64,000 nucleotides of DNA from Gloeocapsopsis crepidinum LEGE 06123 (GTDB lineage: Bacteria; Cyanobacteriota; Cyanobacteriia; Cyanobacteriales; Chroococcidiopsidaceae): assembly GCF_015207655.1 (NCBI RefSeq), contig NZ_JADEWN010000015.1, positions 19,768 to 83,767 of the forward strand. The letters run 5' to 3'. Positions 1-10,282 of this stretch are shown piece by piece. How positions within the stretch are numbered: position 1 is the first letter of the stretch; each line of letters begins with the position of its first letter. Position numbers and translations under genes: made by a program. The notes under the pieces are model-generated. The model did no database searches. It was not told where the DNA came from and was given only the letters and a program-made list of their open reading frames with translations.

Positions 1-348
1 GAAAGACGGATTGCCCAACTCAAAGAAAGCCATGCATCTGAAGTTAATTTAAACATCAAATTGTTAGGTATTGTATTTACAATGTCGGGTAATTTAATTA
101 CGGGGCGATATTACAAACAGGTGATGCAGAGAATTAACGAAGATTTTGATGCAGCACAGATTTTCAGGACACAAATACCAACTGATGTTAATGTTGCTAA
201 AGCAGTTGATAGTTTTATGCCTGTTGTATTGACAAATCCGCAGTCTGCTGGTGCTAAAGCGTTTACTCAAATTACGCAAGAGTTTTTACAAAAACTGCAA
301 GCAACTGGTAGCAGCCAACAGCAAACGCAATTAGTCAATATTAGTTAG
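1..348 (+). CDS. ParA-family partition ATPase, C-terminal end (partial)
   Basis: The reading frame is open from base 1 and ends at TAG 346-348, so the gene begins outside the window and only about 115 C-terminal residues are seen. The visible part has the tail typical of ParA/Soj/MinD-like ATPases: a hydrophobic strand (LLGIVFTM), a helix with YYKQVMQRINEDF, then the conserved FRTQIPTDVNVAKAVD segment and a closing TQEFLQKL helix. Such ATPases bind ATP through a Walker box, here outside the window, and move plasmid, chromosome or protein cargo over the nucleoid. Whether this is a chromosomal or a cargo-positioning ParA cannot be told. The gene converges on ileS. Confidence 0.75.
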   Translation, partial: ERRIAQLKESHASEVNLNIKLLGIVFTMSGNLITGRYYKQVMQRINEDFDAAQIFRTQIPTDVNVAKAVDSFMPVVLTNPQSAGAKAFTQITQEFLQKLQATGSSQQQTQLVNIS

Positions 349-361
349 TTTGAGTGTAACA

Positions 362-381
362 AGGTGGGCAATGCCCACCCC
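362..381. terminator. Palindromic hairpin between convergent parA and ileS
   Basis: GGTGGGC at 363-369 and GCCCACC at 373-379 form a perfect 7-bp GC-rich stem with a 3-nt loop, 15 nt after the parA stop and 7 nt beyond the ileS stop. There is no clear T-run on either side, so it may be a weak bidirectional terminator or a copy of a short palindromic repeat. Confidence 0.5.
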
Positions 382-385
382 ACCG

Positions 386-3300
386 TTAAAAGTCTCCGAT
401 TAATGCAGAAACGCATCGTTCGCAGATCAGCGGATGTTCTGACGATTCGCCAACATGAACTGAGTAGTTCCAGCAGCGATCGCACTTTTTCCCATCTGCA
501 TTAACAACACCAACGCCAAGTTCATCAGTTTGTAAGTTGTACTTCGCCTGTTGGACAGCTTCTGATGAATTGACGAGTTCTACCTGTGAAGCAATGAATA
601 AATAACGTAATTCATCAACTCCATTAGATTGAGGTAACTGCTTTTCTGGTTGTACTGGTGCATCTGTGATAAATTCAGTTTCGGTAACTTGCGGTTTTGG
701 TTTCTGCGATAACATCAGACGCATAAATGCGAATAACAAGTAGCGCAGCGTTGCATAAATCCCAATAAGTTGAAATACGCGCGGTAGTAGCGGAATTTCA
801 TTGATTCCGACAAGCAGGGCTTTTAATAAACCAATTGGTAAAACAACTAAAGGAAACACCGCAAGAACAACTGCAAATATCCAAAGTTCGCGGTATACCT
901 TTAATACATCACGTAAGTAGCTAGGCGATCGCGTAAATGGTTGCAAGATCCCTGCTAAATACTGTTGCCAGGTTTTTGGGGTTTCTGTTGCAGAGATTTT
1001 AGCTGTTTCTACCAACGCAGGCGCAACTATAGTAGGTTGGGTTGGTGTCGTGCTAGGGTGTAATGTTTGTAATTGTGCTTTGAGTACAGTATCAGGCACA
1101 TAAAGCAACACCTTAGCTTCTAAAGAAGAACCAATCATTTTCTCGACTCGTGCTTGTTCGAGAACCTTATTAACTTCTCCACGAATTTGGCGTAGCTTTT
1201 GCCAAGAATTGCCAAGTTCGCTATTTTGCCATTGTTCTTCTAATTTCACCCAACCAGCTTCAAAAACTGATTTGTACGGTGTGGGATAAGGCAGTTGTTG
1301 CCAAATATCTTCTGCCATGTGACATAGTACAGGTGCGATCGCTCGTGCTAAATTTTCGAGTGCGACACTTAACACAGTTTGACAACTGCGTCGTCGGAAG
1401 GCATTAGGCGCACTGATGTACAATCGGTCTTTGGCAATATCTAAGTAGAAATTAGATAAATCCACCACACAGAAATTCTGCACTGTTTGGAAAAACCGGA
1501 AGAATTGATAACTCGTCATAGCCTCAGTGACGTCTTTGAAGACTTCCGTCATTCGGTGCAGCATGTACCGATCGAGTTCGGGCAATTGTTCGTAAGGTAC
1601 AGCATGTTGAAGGGGGTCAAAATCGTGTAAGTTACCTAATAAGAACCGTGCTGTATTACGAATCTTGCGATAAGCATCGGATAATTGCTTGAGAATATTT
1701 TTACTCAGCGGGGCATCTGAGGTGTAATCAACTGATGATACCCACAGCCGTAAGACATCAGCACCATATGCTGGTTCCTCTTTTTGATTTTTACCGCCAT
1801 TGATGACAATCTCTGGTTCGATGCCATTACCCAGCGATTTACTCATTTTGCGACCTTGCTCATCAATTGTAAAACCATGAGTCAAGACTGTTTTGTAAGG
1901 TGCATAGCCATTGACTGCTACACTCGTGAGTAAACTCGACTGAAACCAGCCTCGATGTTGGTCGGAGCCTTCCAAATACATATCAGCGGGATAACGCAAT
2001 TCCGGACGCTGTTGGGCTACTGCTGCCCATGAGGAACCCGAATCGAACCAAACATCCATCGTATCTGTACCTTTGCGGTAAGACCGACCATTGTGAAGGT
2101 AACTTTCTGGCAATAACTCCTCAGTTGATAATTCCCACCAAGCATCTGTACCTTTTTCAGCGATAATTCCTTGAACGTGGGCGATCGTTTCTTCATTGAG
2201 TAGTGCAACGCCTGTTTCTTCGTCGTAGAACACAGGGATAGGTACACCCCAGCTACGTTGTCGAGAAATACACCAATCTGAGCGTTCGGACACCATTGCG
2301 GTAATCCGATTTTCACCAATTGCGGGAATCCACTTCACCCCAGAAATTGCTTTGAGTGCTTCATCGCGAAATCCTGCTACTGAGGCAAACCATTGTTCTG
2401 TTGCACGGAAAATTGTTGGTTTTTTCGTCCGCCAATCGTAGGGATATTTATGAACATAAGGTTCTTCTTTGAGTAGTGCCCCCACCGCATATAGGGCATC
2501 AATCACAGCAGAGTTACCATTACTAAGAACATTCAACCCTGCAAATTGTCCCGCTTCTTCTGTAAAGTTACCATCGGCATCGACTGGTGCCAAAATTGGT
2601 AGACCGTAACGCTGACCGACAATATAGTCATCTTGTCCGTGACCAGGTGCGGTGTGGACTAACCCTGTCCCTGACTCAGTTGTGACATAATCACCACCAA
2701 TGACAATAGGACTTTCGCGATCGTAGAGTGGATGGCGGTAGGTTGTATGTTCTAAATCCTTACCACTGACTTTAGCTTTAATTGTGAGATCGCTTGCGAG
2801 AATCTGTGACAAGCGGTCTACTAAATCAGCAGCTACGATTAAATATTTGGGATGCTCATCGGCGGAAACTTCTACAACTGCGTATGTCAGTTCTGGATTG
2901 ACAGCCACTGCTAAGTTAGCCGGAATCGTCCAGGGTGTGGTGGTCCAAATTGCTACACTCAGATGCGGTAAAAATTCTCCTAGTGCAGAGACAGCCTCAG
3001 AAAGATGAGTGACAGGAAAGGCAGCATAAAGACTGCGCGAAGTATGTCCTTCAGGATATTCTAATTCAGCTTCTGCCAAAGCTGTTTTTGAGCTAGGACT
3101 CCAATGGACAGGCTTAAGACCGCGATAGATGTATCCTTTTAAGACCATTTGCCCGAATACGCCAATTTGTGCTGCTTCGTATTCAGGCTTTAAAGTTAAA
3201 TAAGGATTATCAAAGTCACCCCAAACGCCGTAGCGTTGGAAACTTTTGCTTTGTTCCTCGACAGCAGCTAAGGCAAAGTCTTTTGCTTTGCGACGCAACT

Positions 3301-3670
3301 CTAAAGGCGTGAGGTTTTGCCGTTCAGCCGCCTTCATATTTTGTAACACTTTGAGTTCAATCGGCAAACCGTGACAATCCCAGCCAGGAACATAACGCAC
3401 TTTACGTCCTTGCAACAACTGAAATCGGTTAATAATGTCTTTGAGAATTTTGTTAAGCGCATGACCGAGATGCAGTGCGCCGTTAGCGTAAGGAGGGCCG
3501 TCGTGCAAAACAAATATCTCGCCTGGGTTGTTCTGCGACAGGCGATCGTAAATTCGGTTTTCCGCCCAAAATTGTTGAATCTCTGGCTCGCGCTTTGTAG
3601 CGTTTGCCCGCATATCAAAGTTGGTTTTAGGCAGATTAACGGTATCTTTGTAGCTTCCTGGTTCTGTCAC
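386..3670 (-). CDS. ileS: Isoleucyl-tRNA synthetase with inserted CAAD membrane domain
   Basis: Charges tRNA-Ile with isoleucine. The 1094-residue protein has the class I signatures HLGH (residues 67-70) and KMSKS (608-612), the large editing domain between them, and a C-terminal zinc finger with Cys1063, 1066, 1083 and 1086. It is over 100 residues longer than usual because residues about 870-1015 are a proline/threonine-rich linker followed by a domain with two hydrophobic helices (around [15 protein letters not shown] and [14 protein letters not shown]). This matches the CAAD domain appended to some cyanobacterial aminoacyl-tRNA synthetases, which anchors them to thylakoid membranes. The start is GTG at 3670, just before the conserved [12 protein letters not shown] segment. 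It is transcribed alone and converges on the ParA gene. Confidence 0.97.
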   Translation of the reverse strand: MTEPGSYKDTVNLPKTNFDMRANATKREPEIQQFWAENRIYDRLSQNNPGEIFVLHDGPPYANGALHLGHALNKILKDIINRFQLLQGRKVRYVPGWDCHGLPIELKVLQNMKAAERQNLTPLELRRKAKDFALAAVEEQSKSFQRYGVWGDFDNPYLTLKPEYEAAQIGVFGQMVLKGYIYRGLKPVHWSPSSKTALAEAELEYPEGHTSRSLYAAFPVTHLSEAVSALGEFLPHLSVAIWTTTPWTIPANLAVAVNPELTYAVVEVSADEHPKYLIVAADLVDRLSQILASDLTIKAKVSGKDLEHTTYRHPLYDRESPIVIGGDYVTTESGTGLVHTAPGHGQDDYIVGQRYGLPILAPVDADGNFTEEAGQFAGLNVLSNGNSAVIDALYAVGALLKEEPYVHKYPYDWRTKKPTIFRATEQWFASVAGFRDEALKAISGVKWIPAIGENRITAMVSERSDWCISRQRSWGVPIPVFYDEETGVALLNEETIAHVQGIIAEKGTDAWWELSTEELLPESYLHNGRSYRKGTDTMDVWFDSGSSWAAVAQQRPELRYPADMYLEGSDQHRGWFQSSLLTSVAVNGYAPYKTVLTHGFTIDEQGRKMSKSLGNGIEPEIVINGGKNQKEEPAYGADVLRLWVSSVDYTSDAPLSKNILKQLSDAYRKIRNTARFLLGNLHDFDPLQHAVPYEQLPELDRYMLHRMTEVFKDVTEAMTSYQFFRFFQTVQNFCVVDLSNFYLDIAKDRLYISAPNAFRRRSCQTVLSVALENLARAIAPVLCHMAEDIWQQLPYPTPYKSVFEAGWVKLEEQWQNSELGNSWQKLRQIRGEVNKVLEQARVEKMIGSSLEAKVLLYVPDTVLKAQLQTLHPSTTPTQPTIVAPALVETAKISATETPKTWQQYLAGILQPFTRSPSYLRDVLKVYRELWIFAVVLAVFPLVVLPIGLLKALLVGINEIPLLPRVFQLIGIYATLRYLLFAFMRLMLSQKPKPQVTETEFITDAPVQPEKQLPQSNGVDELRYLFIASQVELVNSSEAVQQAKYNLQTDELGVGVVNADGKKCDRCWNYSVHVGESSEHPLICERCVSALIGDF

Positions 3671-3787
3671 AGTTTAATGCCGAAAGATGATAAAGTCGTT
3701 TTGCAACTATTATCAATGACAATCCGCTTTTGCTTCAACCTCAAAAGCGATTAGCACTCTTCAATTAGCAGTTAGCTAATCACACGG

Positions 3788-4609
3788 TCAACTTGGAGAG
3801 GGATTTTCTGGTGCTTCAGGTTCGGGTGGTGCAGCTTCTTGATGTTTTTCTTCAGCATCTTTGAGCGCCGCGTCTATCAATTCAGGTTCTGGCGGGTTAG
3901 GACGGACTAATTCATCTGATTCTGATATTGTTTCTGTTGCCGTTGCGTCAACTATCAATGTATCTTCAACTTCTTCAGATGCGTCTGGGATAGACTCTGT
4001 AACTGATGCTGCCGTGGATTCAGCTATTTGAGGTTCCTCCGTTGGTGCGTCAGGAGAGACTTCCGATACAGTTTCTATTGTTGATTCTGTGGAAGTACTC
4101 GTTGCTGGTGTGGAAGATCGGTTATCAATAATCTCAATTGAGTTATTTGTACTCGTTGCAGGAATACTACTTGTAGCAGTTTCTGAGCTTTGCGCTTGCT
4201 TACTGAGTTGTTGCAACCGATCTTTTGCAGTAGCCGCACTATTGCTACCGCGTTTAGTCAATTGCGAAAGTTTAGAAAAGAAAGAGGATTTAGAAACTTT
4301 TTCTTGTACTGTGTTTTTTACTTCTTCCGCGCTGGGTGCTGCGGTTTGCAGAAGGTGTGGAGTGAGTTGTCGTCGTAGCAACAGCGTTTGGGTGACTGAC
4401 CAACCTAATAAAGCAACGCCAGCTACTTGACCGAGTAGTACACCCCCTGTGATGCGTCCAGAACACACCCATAGGACTAAGGCGTAGAATAATCCTACCC
4501 CGCTCCAAATAAAGTCACCTTTGCGGTGTACCTCAGGAAAAAAGAAAGCTGTCATGTAGATAGCGAGGCTAAAAAAACCTACCGCCAACGCCAGGATGTA
4601 TGCCAGCAT
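3788..4609 (-). CDS. Ycf66-family membrane protein
   Basis: 273 residues. The first ~85 residues contain three hydrophobic segments (MLAYILALAVGFFSLAIYM, a second around GVGLFYALVLWVC, a third around VLLGQVAGVALLGW) in the pattern of the Ycf66 family found in cyanobacteria and some plastids. Its function is unknown. The remaining ~170 residues are low-complexity, rich in Ser, Thr, Glu and Pro and strongly acidic, so they are probably disordered and on one side of the membrane. It lies 117 nt upstream of ileS on the same strand but has its own spacing, so co-transcription is uncertain. Family assignment rests on the N-terminal part only. Confidence 0.8.
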   Translation of the reverse strand: MLAYILALAVGFFSLAIYMTAFFFPEVHRKGDFIWSGVGLFYALVLWVCSGRITGGVLLGQVAGVALLGWSVTQTLLLRRQLTPHLLQTAAPSAEEVKNTVQEKVSKSSFFSKLSQLTKRGSNSAATAKDRLQQLSKQAQSSETATSSIPATSTNNSIEIIDNRSSTPATSTSTESTIETVSEVSPDAPTEEPQIAESTAASVTESIPDASEEVEDTLIVDATATETISESDELVRPNPPEPELIDAALKDAEEKHQEAAPPEPEAPENPSPS

Positions 4610-5000
4610 TTGTGGGTTACTCCTTACTGTGTCATCAGACTACATATTTTAATTTTGCGCTTTTATTGTTCACTTGGATACAAATCTTAGTTAATTGACT
4701 GGACTAGTCTTGGAATCTACTTAATTGGGAAGGAAAATCAAGTTGGCTGGGAGAGCAATGTTTTTGCTTTTTTCACACTGATTATGCATCCTCAATGTAC
4801 CATCTAGCTCGTAGTTAAACTGAAAGCTAATGAGAGAAATCTATCTTTTGATCTATTTAGTCAGAGAATCTGTATTTTAAATGTACTTTTACCCAACTTA
4901 GTTAACACCTTTAATCTCTTTTTTACAGAAGAAATCTGATAGTTCGAGCTACCCTGAAGGGGAATTAATATCTCAATAGCGGAGTTAGCGAAGCAAACTT
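4610..5000. other. Intergenic region between divergent ycf66-like gene and gnd
   Basis: A 391-nt AT-rich stretch between divergent genes; it must contain both promoters. No open frame of note. Just before gnd (4984-4994) lies GTTAGCGAAGC, identical to 11 nt of the small element that interrupts devB near 63.1 kb, so a fragment of the same repeat family may be present. Confidence 0.4.
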
Positions 5001-6482
5001 ATGACACAGCAAAGCTTTGGTGTAATTGGTTTAGCCGTTATGGGTGAAAACCTAGCCCTTAACGTCGAGCGCAACGGTTTTCCGATCGCAGTCTACAATC
5101 GTACCCCAGAAAAGACAGATGCCTTCATGCATACGCGAGCACAAGGTAAGAACGTTAAAGCTGCCTACTCGCTGGAAGAATTTGTTGGCTTGCTAGAGCG
5201 ACCCCGAAAAATTTTAATCATGGTAAAAGCTGGAGCACCTGTTGATGCTGTGATTGACCAGCTTAAACCCTTGTTGGATGAAGGAGATATCATTATTGAT
5301 GGTGGAAACTCTTTGTATGACGACACGGCGCGACGCACCCGTGCTTTAGAACCTGCTGGTTTTAGATTTATTGGTATGGGAGTCAGTGGTGGCGAAGAAG
5401 GAGCGCTGAATGGTCCAAGTTTGATGCCAGGAGGGACAAAAAGCTCTTATGAGTACTTAGAGCCAATTTTGACAAAAATTGCCGCTCAGGTAGAAGATGG
5501 ACCTTGTGTCACATATGTTGGTCCTGGTGGTGCTGGACACTACGTCAAGATGGTACATAACGGCATTGAGTACGGTGATATGCAGCTGATTGCAGAAGCC
5601 TACGATTTACTCAGAAATACATTGCATCTCGATCACAATCGCTTGCACGAGATTTTTGCTGAATGGAACACTACTGAAGAACTCAATTCGTTTCTCATTG
5701 AAATTACAGCAGATATTTTCAGGTACATCGATCCAGACACAAAGCAGCCGTTGGTTGATATGATTCTTGACGCTGCAGGTCAAAAGGGAACTGGACGTTG
5801 GACAGTACAGAGTGCCTTGGAACTAGGTATTGCTATTCCAACAATCACTGCAGCAGTCAATGCACGTGTTATGTCTTCATTTAAAGAGGAGCGTGTTGCT
5901 GCTTCGCAAGCGCTTACAGGTCCTACAGGTAAGTATGAAGGCGATGCCGAAGCTTTTATCAATATGATTCGCGATGCGTTGTACTGCTCAAAAATCTGTT
6001 CATATGCTCAGGGTATGGCACAGTTAGCTGCTGCCTCGAAAGTGTATTCTTATAATTTGAACTTGAGCGAAATGGCTCGGATTTGGAAAGGTGGCTGTAT
6101 TATTCGAGCAGGTTTCTTAGGTAAGATTCAACACGCTTACCAAGAAGATCCTAATTTGCTGAACTTACTGCTGGCACCAGAATTCAAGCAAACAATTTTA
6201 GATCGGCAAAACGCTTGGCGGGAAGTAGTTGCATCTGCTGCTAAACTCGGCGTTCCAGTACCCGCATTTAGTGCTTCACTGGATTATTTCGACAGCTACC
6301 GCCGCGATCGCTTGCCACAAAATCTCACTCAAGCCCAGCGTGACTACTTTGGGGCACATACTTACGCCCGAGTTGATAAAGAAGGTGCCTTCCATACTGA
6401 ATGGACAAAACTCGATGAAGCATCTTTACAAACCTCTACGCCTGAGCCTTTAGAGGCTGATCCTGCAACGAGCAACGCTTAA
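5001..6482 (+). CDS. gnd: 6-phosphogluconate dehydrogenase, decarboxylating
   Basis: Oxidative pentose phosphate enzyme: converts 6-phosphogluconate and NADP+ to ribulose 5-phosphate, CO2 and NADPH, which in cyanobacteria supports dark metabolism. The 493-residue length is normal. Seen are the N-terminal Rossmann motif [15 protein letters not shown], the substrate segment [19 protein letters not shown], the catalytic-lysine region [19 protein letters not shown], and the C-terminal segment [14 protein letters not shown] with the arginine that reaches into the partner subunit of the dimer. No other pentose phosphate gene is adjacent. Its 3' end converges on the KaiB-like gene across a CTAG-rich repeat. 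Confidence 0.98.
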   Translation: MTQQSFGVIGLAVMGENLALNVERNGFPIAVYNRTPEKTDAFMHTRAQGKNVKAAYSLEEFVGLLERPRKILIMVKAGAPVDAVIDQLKPLLDEGDIIIDGGNSLYDDTARRTRALEPAGFRFIGMGVSGGEEGALNGPSLMPGGTKSSYEYLEPILTKIAAQVEDGPCVTYVGPGGAGHYVKMVHNGIEYGDMQLIAEAYDLLRNTLHLDHNRLHEIFAEWNTTEELNSFLIEITADIFRYIDPDTKQPLVDMILDAAGQKGTGRWTVQSALELGIAIPTITAAVNARVMSSFKEERVAASQALTGPTGKYEGDAEAFINMIRDALYCSKICSYAQGMAQLAAASKVYSYNLNLSEMARIWKGGCIIRAGFLGKIQHAYQEDPNLLNLLLAPEFKQTILDRQNAWREVVASAAKLGVPVPAFSASLDYFDSYRRDRLPQNLTQAQRDYFGAHTYARVDKEGAFHTEWTKLDEASLQTSTPEPLEADPATSNA

Positions 6483-6493
6483 GAGAGTGGCGA

Positions 6494-6598
6494 CGACAAA
6501 GTGACTAGTGGCTAGTGACTAGTAATACGCATCGGAAAATGCTCAGTAATTAGTAACGGAACTTGTGTGCAACCCACTAATTACTAGCCACTTTCTTT
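6494..6598. repeat. CTAG-rich repeat at convergent gnd / KaiB-like junction
   Basis: Contains GTGACTAGTGGCTAGTGACT just after the gnd stop and the inverse motif TTACTAGCCACTTT about 70 nt later. The two parts can pair as a long-loop hairpin. The same motif family occurs at two other convergent junctions (12757-12779 and 57936-57977), so it may act as a two-way terminator or be a dispersed repeat settled in gene-end spacers. Confidence 0.55.
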
Positions 6599-6601
6599 AC
6601 T

Positions 6602-7360
6602 TCAAACCTCAGGAAAAGTTAACAACTGTAACAGTTTTTCAGTATTGTCTAGATTGCCAACTAAGCGTCGTGTTGGCTTTGGAGAGACTTTTACAAGTGT
6701 TGGTGTCGCTGTCACTTGATAAATTTCGGCTTGCTCTGGATACTTAAGCACATCAATGACTTTTAGTATGTATGGATAGTTAAATTGCTCAAGAACTTGG
6801 CGTAAACTTTGTAAGATTCTCTCTGTTGCTGGATTCTGTCCTGCAACAAATAAGTACAGGGTACACTCTAGTGGTTGCGGACTATGCTTTATTGATGGCT
6901 GAGATGACACTGGCTCAATAAAACGAGAACTGGCAAGCGAGCGCTCAAAGTGCACAACAAGCTCGTGTTCTTCCCACAGTTGCGGAAATGAGGTGCGATA
7001 CGTAGCTAGTAATATTGGATCGCACAAACCTTCTGTGACAGGAGCAGCTTGCCAAACTACATGAGTGCGAAAAACAGCATTTAACAGAGGTTGGTACCGT
7101 AGCACAGGAGGATGTGCTTCTGCGTAAGTCTGTACCTGTTGTGTCTGTGGATCTAACCAACGATCAATTGTTGCAGTATAGCAAGGCACTAAGAAATGAG
7201 GTGGTTCAGGAAGGTTGAGTATTTCTTGTAAACCTGCACACAGATGTGAATGCCAGCGTCCTTGTTTTTTGGGGTCAATGCAGTAAATTAAATCGCCCCC
7301 TGGGGTAAACAGCGCAATACCTTTAAACGTATCTATATCTTGTGACTGAGCTTGATTCAA
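6602..7360 (-). CDS. KaiB-domain protein with extra N-terminal domain
   Basis: The C-terminal ~85 residues (from CTLYLFVAGQNPATERIL to NTEKLLQLL) closely follow the KaiB fold signature, including LKVIDVLKYPEQAE and VTATPTLVKVSPKPTRRLVG, as in KaiB and in the sensor domain of SasA. Residues ~10-150 form a separate domain of unknown function with FKGIALFTPGGDLIYCID at its start. Normal KaiB has only about 100 residues, so this 252-residue protein is not the core clock KaiB but a KaiB-like fusion. It could bind clock or kinase partners; that is inference. No kaiA or kaiC is nearby. The start is uncertain: TTG at 7360 is used here, and the frame stays open further upstream. Confidence 0.75.
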   Translation of the reverse strand: MNQAQSQDIDTFKGIALFTPGGDLIYCIDPKKQGRWHSHLCAGLQEILNLPEPPHFLVPCYTATIDRWLDPQTQQVQTYAEAHPPVLRYQPLLNAVFRTHVVWQAAPVTEGLCDPILLATYRTSFPQLWEEHELVVHFERSLASSRFIEPVSSQPSIKHSPQPLECTLYLFVAGQNPATERILQSLRQVLEQFNYPYILKVIDVLKYPEQAEIYQVTATPTLVKVSPKPTRRLVGNLDNTEKLLQLLTFPEV

Positions 7361-7454
7361 TTGTTTGAGTAAGAAATTAGGATTTTTTAGAGCAGAGGAG
7401 CTTGAAAGAGTTACTCGTAAAGAGTGTTGAGTTATGAGTTATAAAACTTACTTC

Positions 7455-7499
7455 AATTCAAAATTCAAAACTCAAAATTCAAAACTAATCACTAGCCAC
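7455..7499. repeat. Short tandem repeat plus CTAG motif
   Basis: Tandem units of AATTCAAAA/ACTCAAAA followed by CACTAGCCACTAAACAC, in the spacer between pilT and the KaiB-like gene. Similar A-rich strings recur near 21.1 kb. Low-complexity spacer repeat; no function assigned. Confidence 0.5.
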
Positions 7500-7532
7500 T
7501 AAACACTATTCACTTACTCCTCATTCTTCTAT

Positions 7533-8780
7533 TTAAACTCTACCGCGTAAAATCATCGCCATTTCGTTCGGCTTAGGTGACGCCTCTAAAGCAGTTTCTT
7601 CTGTTAATCTTCCTTCTTCGTATAGTTTATAAATTGATTGATTCATGGTACACATGCCCTCAAAGTTACAGCGTGGAATGATTGCCTCGATTTCTTCAAC
7701 CTCGTTGCGCATAATATAATCTTTAATAGCATCTGTATTAATCAGAATTTCGTGAATCGCCGCTCGTTTGTTGTCAGTTGTCCTCACAAGGCTTTGGGCA
7801 ATAACTGCAACTAAAGATTCTGCAACCTGAATTCGCATCGGAGCTTGCTCGTCAGGATTGTAAAGATTAAGAATTCTTTCAATTGTTTTTACTGCACTAT
7901 TTGTGTGCAAAGTTCCAAAGACAAGGTGTCCAGTTTGGGCAGCTTTTAAAGCAGTATTAACAGTTTCGCGATCGCGCATCTCCCCAATGAGAATTATATC
8001 TGGATCTTCCCGCAATGATGCTTTCAAGGCATTGTCAAATTTCAACGTGTGAATGCCTACTTCCCGTTGCTTGATTAGCGATTTTCTACTTTGATGCACA
8101 AACTCCACAGGATCTTCAATTGAGATAATATGCTTGGGCAATTCTTGATTGATATAATCAACCATTGCTGCGAGCGTAGTAGACTTACCCGAACCCGTTG
8201 GTCCTGTGACTAAAATTAATCCCTTGTGATAGTGACACAAATCTCGAAAAATGGGTGGTAAACTCAGTTGCTCTAACGTCAGAATTTTTAAGGGAATTAA
8301 TCGTAGCACCATTGCTGGACCGTTGAGCGAGATAAATACGTTAATTCGCACTCGTGCTACTCCTTCGTACTGTGTAGCACCGTCGTATTCTAGATATTCG
8401 TGAAATTGTGCAATTTGTTGTTCGGTAAGAATTTCTTGCAGCCAGCTAGCAAACGTAGCTTCATCTGTTTTTGGATGATCTGTCAAAATAATTTCTCCAC
8501 GTTCGCGCAAACGAGGAACTTCTCCGACTCCTAAGTGTAAGTCTGAAATACCTTTGTCATGAGCTTCTCGTACTAGTTGCTCTAACGTTGGGGCTGTATT
8601 CGTTGCTGCAGTACTTGGCTTAGAATGATGAGTCACATGAGTATTCAGTTGTAAAACAGTCTGTGGTTGTAGCTCGGTTATGTCTGTGACTGGATTGGCT
8701 ACCTTAGACTTTGGCAGTGGCATCGGTGGCACGCGGGGAATCGCTGGAGCAGGAATTGGTGGACGCTGTGATTCTGTCAT
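7533..8780 (-). CDS. pilT: Type IV pilus retraction ATPase (PilT family)
   Basis: Hexameric cytoplasmic ATPase that powers pilus retraction, hence twitching motility and DNA uptake. Seen in order: a proline-rich N-terminal extension of ~65 residues (PPIPAPAIPRVPPMPLP), the PilT N-domain with ISDLHLGVGEVPRLRERG, Walker A GPTGSGKST near residue 192, the Asp box, Walker B DIILIGEMRDRETV, the His box TLHTNSAVKTIERI, and the C-terminal AIHEILINTDAIKDYIMRNE that resembles the PilT AIRNLIRE motif. Length 415, longer than the typical ~345-370 because of the extension. No pilB or pilC is adjacent, which suggests a stand-alone paralogue. Phototactic motility links it functionally to the pix operon at 46-54 kb. 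Confidence 0.92.
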   Translation of the reverse strand: MTESQRPPIPAPAIPRVPPMPLPKSKVANPVTDITELQPQTVLQLNTHVTHHSKPSTAATNTAPTLEQLVREAHDKGISDLHLGVGEVPRLRERGEIILTDHPKTDEATFASWLQEILTEQQIAQFHEYLEYDGATQYEGVARVRINVFISLNGPAMVLRLIPLKILTLEQLSLPPIFRDLCHYHKGLILVTGPTGSGKSTTLAAMVDYINQELPKHIISIEDPVEFVHQSRKSLIKQREVGIHTLKFDNALKASLREDPDIILIGEMRDRETVNTALKAAQTGHLVFGTLHTNSAVKTIERILNLYNPDEQAPMRIQVAESLVAVIAQSLVRTTDNKRAAIHEILINTDAIKDYIMRNEVEEIEAIIPRCNFEGMCTMNQSIYKLYEEGRLTEETALEASPKPNEMAMILRGRV

Positions 8781-9611
8781 GTATTAACTGTTAACTTTTG
8801 GCTACCTGGTTAAGTATTAGATGAGGCATTGCAAGCTTGTTGCTCTACCAAATGGCTGCGATGACATCCATCTATAGTTTTCCCTCAGTGCCACACTTTG
8901 TATCAGGTGTACTTGAACTATGGTGTGTAATATTTCTAAATCACTACTGCATTGTTGCTTTTCTTGATAAAACACCAGGACACCTAACACGCTTTGTAAT
9001 GAATTTGTTACAGACTCTCAAAAAAATGAAAGCGTAATAATTTTTAGCTTTCTATTAGTAAGTATTTGTACTCTTATACATTTGTTCTAACGCAACTTGT
9101 TAATTTTTTATCGAGTTGCGATCGCAATGACATTCTTATAAATAAAGAATTGATGAATCTCTATTACAGCGGAGGCATCAATACCCTCAGCAGAGCACTG
9201 TTTTTCAGAACTAATTTACTCAAATCTGAACTAAAAGAATTATGAGAAAAAATGCATTTATTTATAAGAAATGTTAAGCCTTGATTGTAGCCCTCAATAA
9301 ATTATTGTGTGAATAGCGCAACTTTTGCAGAAATATATTAAGTAATATAGGTTGGGATCGCGAAAGAGCAAGTCTTGTGGCTTTTATACCTATTGATAGA
9401 TGCCAATGTAATCACCAATGATAAACAGCTAAAACGCAACAACTTTAATTGAGTATTCATAAATACAATTGCTCCACTGTAAAGTTTAATAACTAAAAGA
9501 TCATTTTAACCATTGGTTTCTATATACTAAATTTCAATAGATAAGCTAGCTAAAACTAGTTAACAAGAATTTTACTTAATTCACTTTTTTATTCTCTGTG
9601 GAGGAGAAATC
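8781..9611. other. 830-nt stretch without a recognisable gene
   Basis: AT-rich, with a single HIP1-like site near 9119. A 66-codon open frame (8837-9037) has no coding character or ribosome binding site. The region must hold the pilT promoter and that of the small membrane protein at 9612. No hairpin with T-run or RNA gene recognised. Confidence 0.4.
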
Positions 9612-9986
9612 ATGGCTCTAGCTCAAAGCTCCAGTCTAAAAAAGACTTATTATTTCTTTATGCTCAAAAGTTTTTTAATCTGGACTTTTACACTGGCAGT
9701 TTGCTTATTAGTCGTAGGGTTTCCCCTTGTTGTTTTGATGGCAACATTTGGTTCGCTACTATCAATTGTGCTGCAATCAGTGATACCAGTTAGTGCAGTT
9801 TTATTAGTCGTTGGTAGCATCATTACCATCAATGTATTAGCAGTAGTGTTTGGTGCTGGCATACTAACACTCAAAGGCATTCATCCAAAAGAAGTTAGCT
9901 GGCTAAACTGGCTACACGGCGAGGCAGACACCCTACACACTTCAGTTTACGCGGCTTGTCCATTAACTTGTGAACTGAAGCAATAA
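9612..9986 (+). CDS. Small membrane protein, unknown
   Basis: Not recognised. 124 residues with two strong hydrophobic segments: about residues 18-50 (FLIWTFTLAVCLLVVGFPLV onward) and 55-90 (VIPVSAVLLVVGSIITINVL onward), followed by a soluble tail of ~35 residues containing three cysteines. A strong ribosome binding site (GTGGAGGAG) stands 6-8 nt before the ATG and a hairpin terminator follows 70 nt after the stop, so the gene is likely real and monocistronic. A topology with both ends in the cytoplasm is plausible. Confidence 0.7.
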   Translation: MALAQSSSLKKTYYFFMLKSFLIWTFTLAVCLLVVGFPLVVLMATFGSLLSIVLQSVIPVSAVLLVVGSIITINVLAVVFGAGILTLKGIHPKEVSWLNWLHGEADTLHTSVYAACPLTCELKQ

Positions 9987-10054
9987 GGAGCGCTGGGATA
10001 GCGGATATTTGCAAAGTAGTTTTATAGTATCTATCCGCAATGACAGTGGATCTG

Positions 10055-10076
10055 CCCGGTAAAAGCCGGGTTTTTT
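10055..10076 (+). terminator. Rho-independent terminator
   Basis: CCCGG (10055-10059), a 6-nt loop, CCGGG (10066-10070), then six T (10071-10076). It ends transcription of the small membrane protein gene. Confidence 0.85.
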
Positions 10077-10282
10077 CATGCCAAGAATTGTAATAGCTTT
10101 CTGATTAACTATTACAGGAACTCAGAGTCATTGCTAAGTGCTAACTTCTAACCTTCTAACACTGCCCTCTGAACCCTGCCATATTACCCAACCTTATCCA
10201 AAATCGTGTCAGGATACAGAAGATAGGAGAACATATATCAGGAGAAAGTTTTTCTCTAACTCCAGTCATAAGTCCTGAGCAC

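Noticed and set aside
2017..2319. Open frames inside ileS and many other genes in alternative frames
   Set aside because: They are shadows of strongly conserved coding sequences.
8837..9037. 66-codon open frame downstream of pilT's start
   Set aside because: No ribosome binding site or conserved character; composition looks non-coding.
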